NCBI GenBank assembly: GCA_964035795.1
Contig: OZ038324.1
Span: 4,336,680 to 4,400,679 of the forward strand
Origin: Pterobdella sp. o SKG-2022
Lineage: Eukaryota; Annelida; Clitellata; Hirudinida; Piscicolidae
Length of the DNA: 64,000 nt
Reading direction: 5' to 3'
Below the pieces are notes generated by a model. The model worked only from the letters and a program-made list of their open reading frames with translations, was not told the DNA's origin and did no database searches. The translations under genes and the position numbers were made by a program. Positions 1-11,600 of this stretch are shown here, piece by piece (the first letter of the stretch is position 1; each line of letters opens with the position of its first letter).

Positions 1-882
<882 letters not shown>

Positions 883-975
883 CCAGTGTGGCTGCTCGGG
901 AAACAATTCTGCTCTAATCAATGCTGTGTGCCTTATCTGCGAGACGTGTCAAGGAAGTGTTGTAGCTTTTCTTTA
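883..975 (+). other. unassigned exon-like island, Cys-rich
   Basis: Higher-complexity sequence in an otherwise repetitive stretch. After a possible acceptor (TCACCAG, ending at about 884) one frame reads CGCSGNNSALINAV and then a C-x2-C-x2-C cluster before stopping near 975. A second frame also contains several cysteines and runs on into the AGT repeat, so the frame is not decided. I do not recognise it. It could be a terminal exon, part of an unrelated transcript, or chance. Confidence 0.2.
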
Positions 976-1008
976 AAGGTCGCTGTTTCTTGTTCAAAGG
1001 GTGGTGTT

Positions 1009-1160
1009 GTTAGTAGTAGTAGTAGTATTAGTGGTAGTAGTAGTTGGAGTAGTAGTAATAGTAGTAATAATAGTGGTAGTAGTAGTAGTAGCAGCAGTAG
1101 TAGTAGAAGTAGTAGTATTATTACCACTAGTAGTAAATGTAGTAGCAGTTGATATTGTAA
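1009..1160. repeat. (AGT)n-like trinucleotide repeat
   Basis: Imperfect AGT/TAG repeats with GGT, AGC and ATT variants. They generate Ser-, Val- or Leu-rich frames on both strands, which I treat as non-coding. Confidence 0.9.
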
Positions 1161-2215
1161 AATTAATTGTTGTTGTAACAGCAGTATTAACAGAAGTAGA
1201 TGGTGTCACAGTATCAGTAGTAATAGTCCTAGTCTTTATGGTAATAATGAATAGTAGTTTTGGCTGTAGTTGATTTATTGTTGTTATTAAAGAAAACAAA
1301 GTACTACTTGTAATGATAATCGAAATTTATATAGCGTTAAAATATCAGAAACAAGCATTTAAAATGTTATCATTGTTTTAACAAGTTTAAGTAATATTTA
1401 AGACTTGAGGGTTTGAATCAAAAAGTTTAATACGAAAACAATTTTTTTTAGTTTTTAGAGCTTAAAATAGAAAGCATGTAACAAAAACAAATGAAAAAGT
1501 TTAGCGATAAAAGATTTGAAACGAATTACATGATGTGATCTAACAATTTAAAAGGCATCGTGATAAATAATCTAAAAATATTATTAGAATAAGTTGTCTT
1601 TTTTTTTTGTTTTTTTAATGTTTAACAATGTTTTTCCATGTTAATTGTTGGGTGGTTTGTTTATAATAAGAATGAATTTATAGAAAATTTCAACTTTATT
1701 TTAATTAAATAAGAGATTTTATAATGTTTTAGTTGTGCATAGTAAAAGAGACGGTTGTTTTAAGAGATTAGAAGTTTAGCAGAAATGTTGGTGAAAATTA
1801 ACAACTTAAAGTAGTGTTTATGTTTATAGTTATCAAAATTGAATGAATGCAAGATGGAATGATAATGGAAAAGAATACAGAAGAAGAAATGCAGGATGGA
1901 AAGATGAGGGAAAAGAATACAGAAGAAGGAATACAAGATAGAAGGATGAGGGAAAAGAATACGGAATAAGGAATGCAAAGAAGTACATAATTAATTATGT
2001 GTATGATGAATTAGTAAAAATGAAACTTTAAATTCAAGATGAATAATAATAATAACAATAAAAATGATAATTTTTATAAAAATAAAAATAAATAAAATAA
2101 AAACAAATAAAACAATAACCATAAATCAAAATAAAAATATTCTTCAAGATTTGAAATGAACTTTGTACCCAGCTTCCAGCTTGCAAGAGGATGAAGAAGA
2201 AAAAAAATGATAATA

Positions 2216-2630
2216 GTTATTGATGATGGTAAAGAGGATGATGATGATGATGATTATGAAGGTGATGATGATGATGACGATATTGATGGTGATAAGAATG
2301 ATTATGATGGTTAAGATGATGATATAGGCGGTGGTGATAAGGATGTTAAGTGACGATGAAGATGAGAATGGTGGCCAAATGGCGCTTAAACTTTAAAAAA
2401 TATTGTAACAACGTTAACAAAGGTGATGATAGGAATAATGACTTGAACAATGGATATGTTTAATTGCCATAAAGAGAAAAAATATTGTAGAGAGATGTTT
2501 ATAGTAAGTATTGTAGTGGTGAAGATGATGGTTATGATAGTAGTTGCGATGATGATGATGGTTATGATAATAGTTGTGATGATGGTGATGATAGTAGTTA
2601 TGGTGGTGGTAAGGATGATTTTCATATCAA
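2216..2630. repeat. (GAT)n simple repeats
   Basis: Two blocks (about 2216-2350 and 2516-2620) of imperfect GAT trinucleotide repeat with GGT and AGT variants. Apparent Met/Val/Ile-rich frames follow from the repeat. Confidence 0.9.
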
Positions 2631-2654
2631 TATAATCTTATTCATCACTCTCCA

Positions 2655-3050
2655 GGCAAGAATTTCAAAAAGCTCACTAATGTAAGTTTTAAGCATATCG
2701 TCTTTATTTCAATCATCATCACTATCCTCATCATCATCATCATTCTCATCACCATCATCATCAGCATTATCAGCCCGGCGAAAAAACACACCTTCTCGTG
2801 GTACCGGGTGTGCACTCCAACAAGAGTGTCGAAGAGGTTCTAAACCACGTCAGCTTCCAACCACAAAGCATTTCGAGAATCCATCTATCATTTTTCACTG
2901 CTGACCAAAAGTTACAAACAACTCGAAGCTACAAGTTTCTTTCGGTACTCGCTCCAAGGAGTGTCAGAAGAGTCTTTGGAAGTTGGCGCTCAACAACAAC
3001 AATAATTATCATCATCATCATCATCATTATCATCAGCATTATCATCAACA
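2655..3050 (+). other. unassigned exon-like islands between ATC repeats
   Basis: A 28-nt segment at 2655-2682 lies between CCAG and GTAAGT. About 100 nt on, after a TTATCAG acceptor, an open frame of about 75 codons (from about 2776) reads PGEKTHLLVVPGVHSNKSV and later SYKFLSVLAPRSVRRVFGSW before entering an ATC repeat. ATC repeats flank the island on both sides (about 2714-2770 and 3000-3050). No family was recognised. It may be part of a lineage-specific or fast-evolving gene on the plus strand. Confidence 0.25.
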
Positions 3051-3399
3051 CCTTCTTTATTAATTTGATAATTTTTTTTTCTTCCCTTTTTCTACTTTTT
3101 CTGTTTTTCTTTTTAATTTCATTTTTTTAATGGTTTTTCTAACTTTTGTTTTTATTCATCACCTTAACCATTCTATTTCCACAATCATCATTATATTTTA
3201 CTTCATCTTCTTCCCTTGAAATTATTCAATCTTAACCTTTGAACCAAATCTTAATTTCCAAAAGACCCGATAAAATACACAAACAAACAAAAATAAATAT
3301 CAAATAACTAACCACACAACACTCAATACACCTCAACCTCATTAGTTTGTAACCGCAAAACTCCCCAAACCCCTATTAATTCACATAGAAACCTCGAAA

Positions 3400-3578
3400 A
3401 CCAACATAAATCCCATTTAAAGACACACTATCAACACATACGAATGAAGACTTCAAGGGTTATGTAATTAAGAAAGGACTGCAGAAGCAACAATGTGAAC
3501 TCATCACTGGGAGGAGTTTCCATCAAATCCATGATCTTCCTCCGCTCACCTTTGCATCTCCATGTAATTTCTATTTTT
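3400..3578 (+). other. unassigned open segment
   Basis: A non-repetitive frame of about 50 codons includes GYVIKKGLQKQQCELI and then SFHQIHDLPPLTFASP, followed by a possible donor (CCAT|GTAATT) and then CTT-rich sequence. I do not recognise the product. It may belong with the islands at 883 and 2655. Confidence 0.22.
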
Positions 3579-4450
3579 TTCCAAGCTTCATTATTTTTTT
3601 ACTTCTTTTTTTTCTTCTTTTTCTTTTACTTCATTTTTTTCTTCTTCCTCCAATTCATTCCCTTTCTTATTCTAATTCTAGATACCTCTTTTTAATTTGT
3701 CATCTCCATTTCTTGCACTAGTCCTTTTTGGAAATGTAAATTTTTTTTTCTCAGTTTCTTATTTCTGATATTTTTCATTTCAACCTACTTTCACTCATCT
3801 TTCATTTTCCTCTTCCTCCTCCTCCTTCTCTTCCTGCTCCTCCTCCTTTTCCTCCTTCTCTTTTTTCTCCATTATAAATCACATGCCAGTATTGTTTTCC
3901 ATACAATAAACAAGCGAAAATTAATCACCATTTCATACTCTTTATCATTATTCTACATTGTCACTTTAATACCTCTCCAATTAAACTCTCCTACAATCTT
4001 ATATTTCCATAACACAATTTTGTGGACTAAGTTTGAGACTTTCAAATATTTCACATTTATTTAATCTCCATACAATTAAGTAACGTCTTGTTATTTGTAG
4101 TCAGTTCAACGAAAACAAAGCATATTAATTCACTTTCTTGAATTGAATGCATCTTTCCCATACTTCTATTTTTTTATTTTTCACCACTGTTTCCTTCATC
4201 ATCATCATTTCACTCTCCACCATCATCTTTACAACCACCATCTTTACAACCACCACCATCATCTTCTTTATCACTAAGACCTTTTTCTTCATCACCCTCT
4301 TTATTGGACCGAACATTTTCTTCTCCTTTCTCATCGTCATCATCATCTTCCTCTTCACCATCATTTCCTCTTTCTCATCATCATCTTCCTCTTTATTACC
4401 TTCATCACCTTTTTCTTCTTCATCATCCCCATCACTAATTTTTTCACCTT
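3560..4450. repeat. pyrimidine-rich and (CAT/CTT)n low-complexity region
   Basis: Long CT-rich and ATC/CTT trinucleotide stretches (about 3560-3670, 3810-3870 and 4190-4440). Phe/Ser/Ile-rich plus-strand frames and Met/Lys-rich minus-strand frames are composition artefacts. Confidence 0.8.
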
Positions 4451-4583
4451 AACTGCCACTCAATTACCAGCGTTTATGACGAATCGATAAGGATTTCTTT
4501 GTTAAATCTGTTATCCCCATAACTACATCAAGTCGTTAAAGTTAATCTGTTACCACTGTGTCGAGCATTTATAATAAAAATAA

Positions 4584-4634
4584 AAATGGTGATGATGATA
4601 ATAATAATAATATTATTATTATTTATAATAATAT

Positions 4635-4667
<33 letters not shown>

Positions 4668-5072
4668 TTAATATAATAAAAAGTAACTAATGTAATATTG
4701 TGATGGTTTTTATTTTAATTATCGATCGATTTCCTTGACGTCATTTTTCATTTTTATGCTTCATCTTACCTTGTACTATTCTTATATATAGAATAATGAC
4801 GTCATTAGAAATAAAAATTGAACTAATAAAAAAGAATTAAAAAATAATCCATTTTACTTTTATTAGTTTATTTTAGTTGTTATTGTTAGTATTATTAATA
4901 TTATCAGTAATAATTTTATTATTATTGTTATTAGCATTACTACAAGTATTACTCTAACTATTATTGTTATTATCATTACTACTACAACTATTATTATGAT
5001 TTTTATTGTTATTATTATTATTATTATTGTTGTTGGCATTATTATTATTGTTGTTATTATCACCGTGGACAA
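4584..5072. repeat. (AAT/ATT)n repeats, partly self-complementary
   Basis: Alternating AAT and ATT blocks at about 4589-4680 could form a hairpin. A second imperfect ATT array lies at about 4863-5072. Confidence 0.85.
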
Positions 5073-6851
5073 GGCTCTATTGTGGCATTAGGTTATGTTT
5101 TATCTTATTCCCTATCAATTAAAACTCACAAAAAAAACAAAGATGTACCATTAAGACAAACTAACTAATCTAATTAAATTGATTTTATTGATATTTTTTA
5201 AAAAACATTGAATTAAAAGATCAAAAAAAAAAGCTTTAAAATATGTTACAACTTGAAACACCACAATATCTGTTTAATTGCCATTTTTATCACTGAATCT
5301 TGCTATAATAATAATTATTATTATTGATGTTATTACTATTATTTTTCTTATATAATTGGCATCATGTATGAGGCAAGGAGCGCATGGCATCATTAACCAG
5401 GAGCATGCCACAATACCTCTGTATAAATATCAACAACAATAAGAATAATAATTATAATAACAATAATAACAAAAAAAGATTTATTATTCTTTGTTTTTAT
5501 TATTTTGTTCTTTTGTATAAAAATATAACATATAGTTCATTAAAATTATGTATAATTTAACATAATTTAATTTTGAAAAATCAATATCCAAACATAATTT
5601 CAAAAAGACCATATTTACTTTTCTGTTTTATTTATGTTTATTTAGCACTATATAAATGGCCATTTTATTTTTTATTATTTCAATCTGCATTAAGTCAATT
5701 TAGGGTAGTGAGTAATGATGTTTTGTGATTAAACTTGTCTTAAAAAATTCTTGTTTGATACTTGCAGATTTTTTTGTTAGTTTCAGTTTCAATAATGTCT
5801 TAAATGGGAAGAGTCGCGAAGAAAATTTTGTGAGAAAAATGTGAATTGTAAAAGTTGAAGGATTTTTAATCCATTTCTTAATAAGGAATTTATTTTTTAA
5901 TTTTACCAAACTGGTGATAATTAAAAATTATTTAAAAAAAGGGAAAAAATAATAAACAACTGTTGAGAAAATTATTTCTATGTTTAAAAGTGAATTACGA
6001 AAATGATAATAAAAATGTCAAAAGTTTTCAGAACCTTTCGTAGGCATCAATTACGGAGCAATCTGAATTAATTTTCAAGCTACAAAGGTTAAATTTGGCA
6101 GTCGTGAGTAAGTGCCATAACTGTTATGTTTGCCCCATTGTCTGTTATTTCGGTCGCATATAAAGAGTTATCTATTTAAAAGTGAAATTTTAAAAATGGA
6201 TTGAATTAAAACACATAAAAAATTTATTTTGGTGATTCTTAACGGATACCGTTTAAGAAAGAAAAACGAATTTTGAAAAAATTAATTTAAATTGTTATTC
6301 TTTAAACTCTGATTACCTTACCAATATGCCATAAACTATTGACATCTCAGAAAATGCATTCTAGCTCAGCACCCTCGTGATGAGCTGTTGACGAAAGGCT
6401 TCGCAGTTTATAATAAAAACGATCAGTATTCATCTTACCACCATTATTATAAACTTGGAGAGCTTGAAGAGTGGTTTTTAATATTGAAACAATGTTAATT
6501 AGTTGATTTTTTCATTGTTGGCTTCTATAATCGCCTATTTCAACATACCATACTTTCCATTTTATATGTTACACTATAGATTCGCTCTATTAAGCTTATG
6601 TTGTGAAATTAATGACAATAAACTTAAAACATTCTGACCTCTAGCGAAAATTGTATTTAAAAATTTTGAAATTCTCAAGTTTTTATATGAATCTGTGTTT
6701 AAGAAGAACTCCAAACCCAACGTTTTTAGAGTTTTTTGAATAAAAAAAACAATTGTTTTTTGGTAATTTTACATCTCTATATTTTCAGCATTTTCTGAAT
6801 AAATGCACACAGTAGAAATTTTTAAAACAAAAGTAGGAGTTTTTTCGAATA
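5073..6851. other. AT-rich intergenic sequence, no gene seen
   Basis: Includes a short ATT/AAT array (about 5306-5345 and 5430-5475). The short open frames have no recognisable family and biased composition. Confidence 0.6.
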
Positions 6852-6968
6852 CATTCATTTGAAGAGGAAGCTATAATTTTTGATAAGTTCAGATTAAACT
6901 TTTTCGTTAATGTTTCATGATAAGGCTAACTTATCAAAAATAAAGCTTTTTTTTAAATAAATGTGTTT
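6852..6968. mobile_element. palindromic foldback element, family B, copy 1
   Basis: The left arm carries GCTATAATTTTTGATAAG. The right arm carries its near complement CTTATCAAAAATAAAGC, ending in AAATAAATGTG. The same arms recur at 7258-7433 and 25211-25382. No coding capacity, so probably a MITE-like non-autonomous element. Confidence 0.6.
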
Positions 6969-7257
6969 AAAAACTTTAATTTTTGATGGAGAAACTGAAA
7001 ATACATTATGATGTCTCTTAAAAGTTACACACAATGAAAAAATTTTTACATCTTTATTTGTCTTTTATTAAACCCAATCGGCTTTTCTTTCGTTCAACTC
7101 TAATAAAATTGAAAAAATACCGGAAGTAGTTTGTGAAAAAGTTACTCGAACTTTTGTGAAGCAATAGTGACTAAAGCTAATCATGATTTCAATGTGAAGC
7201 GAGAAGCTTATCGTATCATTGAACTTTGAAACCATTGTTCTGCAATATAAAACAGCA

Positions 7258-7433
7258 AATAAGAAGATGTCTTGATACATTTGTTGAGGATGAAAGGCTA
7301 TAATTTTTGATAAGTTTAACCTTGTCATAAAACATCAGCGAAAAAATTGAATCGATTTCGTTTTTTCGTTAACGTATTATGATAAGGTTAAACTTATCGG
7401 AAATTATAGCTTTTGATTCTCAATAAATGTATT
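7258..7433. mobile_element. palindromic foldback element, family B, copy 2
   Basis: About 175 bp of imperfect palindrome. GGCTATAATTTTTGATAAG on the left mirrors ACTTATCGGAAATTATAGC on the right, with CATTTGTTGAG / CTCAATAAATG at the outer ends. It shares its arms with the copies at 6852 and 25211. Confidence 0.65.
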
Positions 7434-8464
7434 AAAAATTCCTCTTATTTGGGTGTTTTTTGTTGCAAAATCATTTTTTTCATTTATCGATGATTTTAAA
7501 ATAGATATTTGAAACAATTTTTATAAATCTTCATTCACTTTTTGTTTCAGTCTAAAACCAGACTTTCCAAAGTAGTGTAAATATTCTGAAACTTTGGTTG
7601 TAAATTTATTTTAAATAGAGTTGAAAAAGCGAATTTTAATGGTGTGAGGTAGAATGAAGCTGAATGGAGAATATGTTTGAGAAAGCTTGAAATTAGAAAG
7701 ATATACAAAGTTTGTATCTTTTTATAATTAAGTTATTCACTGTTATTTGAGCAATTCATTTTTGGGTAGAGCTGGATATCTCAGCAGGGGATGCACCTAT
7801 CAACACTTCCAAGTGTATATAAAGCTGGAAACATAGGGTTTAAGAAGAATAAGATTTGCTTGATAAAATGCTCTGGCTGCTGACTTGATATGAACAGAGA
7901 AAAAGCATTTAAGGTTTTTGGTGCGGTCAGTTTATAAAACGGAAGAAGTTTCATGGTGGATTTGATCACAAAAGCAAATTTTTTTGAAATACTGTTGAGT
8001 TGAGTGCTTCAAAAGGATTATAAGTCTAGTAAAAATCTGGACTGTGTCAAGACTCAAAAAATAGTTGTTTCAAAAGATAGTAACACTAAACAAACCAAAA
8101 ACTCGTGGTGGTCAATGAGAATTTAGCAGGCTTAACTGGTTTTCCAAAAACATACCAGGTTTATTTGTAAAATTTGAATGAAGATTTTAAATTATTTGAA
8201 TTTTGATGAATGAAGTTTTATTAATGAAAAGTTTGAAACAAACGAGTTTCGACCATAACTGGAAGTGGTCATATACTTATTTCGTCACCGTACATCTATT
8301 TCATTTATTAAATAAAACCACAGTTTTGGACAACGTCAACTTCATCATTAAAATCTGGATTCATCATGAAGGGGAATAATTATGCTTAAGTTCAATTGGA
8401 AAATATTTTCAAAATTTTGAATTAAATAAATTGTTAATCAATGCCAAATAGTTTTAGAGCAAAA

Positions 8465-8500
<36 letters not shown>

Positions 8501-8624
8501 ATTATTGTTATGTCAGATATGCATTATTGATAATTCAGTACTAGTGTAACGATGAGGGTTTAAGACTTGCTATAAATAAACTGAAACTGGTCGGCTCTTG
8601 AATCTTTTCCTCTAGAAACTCAAG
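7434..8624. other. intergenic region upstream of the carboxypeptidase gene
   Basis: No coding sequence supported. Holds a short perfect (TA)n tract at 8468-8497 about 130 bp upstream of the carboxypeptidase start codon. The promoter presumably lies in the last few hundred bases; GTATATAAAG near 7814 is TATA-like, but its position is far from the gene. Confidence 0.5.
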
Positions 8625-11600
8625 ATGATCTCCATTGCCTTAGCAGTTATCCTTATCTTCTCATCTTCCTGGGGTAGTGTCAAAACTGCCAAGTGAGTTT
8701 TTCCTTTTTGTATATATTCGTTTATATATTTTTTTTATTTCGTTTTTTTGAATTTCTATTTTAGTATTTTTTATTGAAGTTTCGTCGAGCAAAACCTGCA
8801 TGTTATTATTGGAAGCAAGATAAGTTTGAGTTTTAGAGTGACTATATTTTAAGATAGTTTAGAAACAAAAATGATAAATTTTTTAAAATAACCTACATGA
8901 GTGAGAGTAAAAAAATTCCATGGAGCTTCAAGGATTTCCTAGTTGAACTTCCAAACTTAGAACGATGAGTATTCTTAACCCGTTTGTGCCTAAAATGCTA
9001 ATGGAAGTAATTTTTTATTGAAAATTCTTTTTCTTTCCCAAAACAATCTCAAAAAAACACAGAAAAAACAAATTTTAATATTGAAAAAAAATACGCGAGG
9101 TACAGGGTGATCTCATATGAGATCAATGGGCACAAGTGTTAGCAAATGGGCTTTTAACTGCTTAGCATTAAAGAGTAGTTTAAAGATTTTAATTCCCTTT
9201 AATTTTATTTTTAAAACCAAAATAAAGAAATATTTTGACTTTATATATTCATAAGTAATACAAATTTTTCGAAAAAGGTTGAAAAAATATTTTTTCTTTA
9301 AAATTATTAATGATTTTTCATTGATTTTTCTAATATTCAAATAACAGAAAACGAAATTTCACATATAATAGCAGAAAAACTCATCAACTTCTTAAAAAAT
9401 AAAAATTCTCATTTTTATTTAAGATTAGGATATAAAAAATCCAAGCTAAGCTCAAAGTAACCGTGCATTTTTCCCAAATTTCCGTGGTCTAACGGTGCAT
9501 GGCTTGTTCTAGCATCTACTTTGTACATTTCTAGTTATTTGTCTTTGAAAATTGGAACGAGCATCATAAAAAACTTGTGGAGGCCTTGAACAGTTGTACT
9601 TTTTGGTTTGCCCAAGTCTAGAGTTTTTGAAGTAGGATAGGCTAATGTCTCTTCTAAATGTAAGCATATCTGTTTTTGAGCTTGTGTATCTATTTCCTCG
9701 TTTGATCAGTTATAGCTTATTTGAGATTTTATTAACACTATTAGCCAATAACATTCTTGGCCTTTATTGTTGTGGCTTATTTGCTTGCCCACCAATCGTC
9801 CTTATCCACTCCACACACGTTTGAGCTAAATGTTTTAAATACATTAGGCAGTGTGACTAAAAGTTTGATTATGATTTATGTCTCCAACAAGTTACTTCAT
9901 GAATAAGTTTAGCTGTATCATATATTGTTCCAATGTCTACCGCAGTATTATCTAGCCACCTCCCAATTAGAATTTCTCCATTTATATCGAAATTATAGCT
10001 GTGACAGCCTCTTTTTTGCTTATTGATTGTTTTTTTGTCGGTCTAAGGGCCTTTTCTTAATCTGATATCTTGTGTATTTCCTGTTATGAAAAACCAAGAC
10101 TTTTTAGATGAATCAATAATGGATAACTTGTAAAAACGTTGTCAACAAAAATAATTTGCGATTGGAGTTCTTCTACCGCATCCAACGTATTCAGAACAAT
10201 TTATGGTCCTAGTTGTAGATCTTTTCGTTGAGCTGATAAGTTTTTATCCCAATCCAGATCAAAGTTAAAGCAATAGCTAGAAGAACCGCACAATGCCCAA
10301 AGTTTGTAGCCAAATCTAATTGGCTTGCCCCTAATAAACCGTTTGAGTGCGTGATGTACGAAGTATTTTATGAACGCTTGTATTCTTCAATTATAAATAT
10401 AAACTAATATTTACAGAGTTTTTTTTCATTTATTTGCCTATATCATTCATTTTTTGAGAATTTTTTAAAAATTGAAATTGCACTAACTATAATGTATTTT
10501 GTGTAAAACGCCTTCTTGTGCCCATTGATCTCATATGAGATTATTTTGTTGATTTTACATGTATCTCAAGTTTTAAAATTTTATAATATCGATTAAAGAT
10601 AAATTCAACATATTTCATTTTCTTTCATCATAATCATAAATTTGAATAAACGTCCGCCAATGTGTAGTTTGGACAATTTTAAACTTGAATATCATAAAAG
10701 AAAAAGTTTTAAAAGCAAAAACATGATGCTATATCGATAGAAACTTTTTGGACATGCTTCAAGACTGCCAAGAGAAACCCCATCTTAGATTGCCATGGAC
10801 ATCTATTTGGATAATAGCGATTGATTCTAGTTGGGAATGTCAAGGCAAACTGTCCAAACGGTGGATTTTAAATGCGATAATTTTGAGTTGAATAGTTAAT
10901 CTATGAAAATCTGTTCCAAATGAAGTCCCAGTTACTAGTTTGTTAGCAGTTCGCTTAGATTGTTTACTTCGGCCCCTATACCTCAATGGTTGAGCATTAG
11001 ACTATCTATCTAAAGTTATCGGGTTCGATCCCGAGTGGGCCGACAATTAGCACCTGTTCTACAGTGTGTTTTTGCTACATTAAATTTGATCTATAATGAA
11101 AAGTGCTTTGAAAATACCGCATTACATTATTTATTTAGTAATTCATACAATAAGCCATTTTATTTGGGACAGATTTTCATAGACTGCCAATCAACTATCC
11201 AACTCAAAATTATCGCATTCAAGATCCAGCGTTCTCACACCTGGACAGTTTGTTTGACATTGCCAACTAGAATCACTCGCTAGTCCAATACGTAATGTTG
11301 TAAGTTGCCCATTAGTCGCCCCGATTCGAAGTTTCACAATATTTTATATCTTAATATATATTTTTCAACAACATAAAAAAGGTTTTTTTTCATTAATTAT
11401 CTTCAAAATTAGTTTCTTTGAATGTTTGGATAGGATTGACTTGTCAGACATACATTTTATTTGAGGTTTCAGAAGCAAAGCTCTTTATATGAAAACTTTT
11501 GCTTAATCTGAAATAAAAACAATGAAATTGCCTTTTATGAACATTTTAATTTCAATAAATTCACCAAGCAATCAAATCCTTTATGTCGCCCGTTTTCCTT

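Noticed and set aside
886..1299. Ser-, Leu-, Thr- and Val-rich frames on both strands
   Set aside because: They come from the AGT trinucleotide repeat; only the non-repetitive start was kept as a possible exon.
10971..11042. Functional tRNA gene
   Set aside because: A and B boxes are good, but the T loop is 6 nt, the D stem is imperfect, and the same head plus a shared non-tRNA body occurs at 22444. A SINE explains it better.
11035..11283. 82-residue open frame
   Set aside because: It crosses the SINE body and the right arm of the inverted-repeat element, with no family match.
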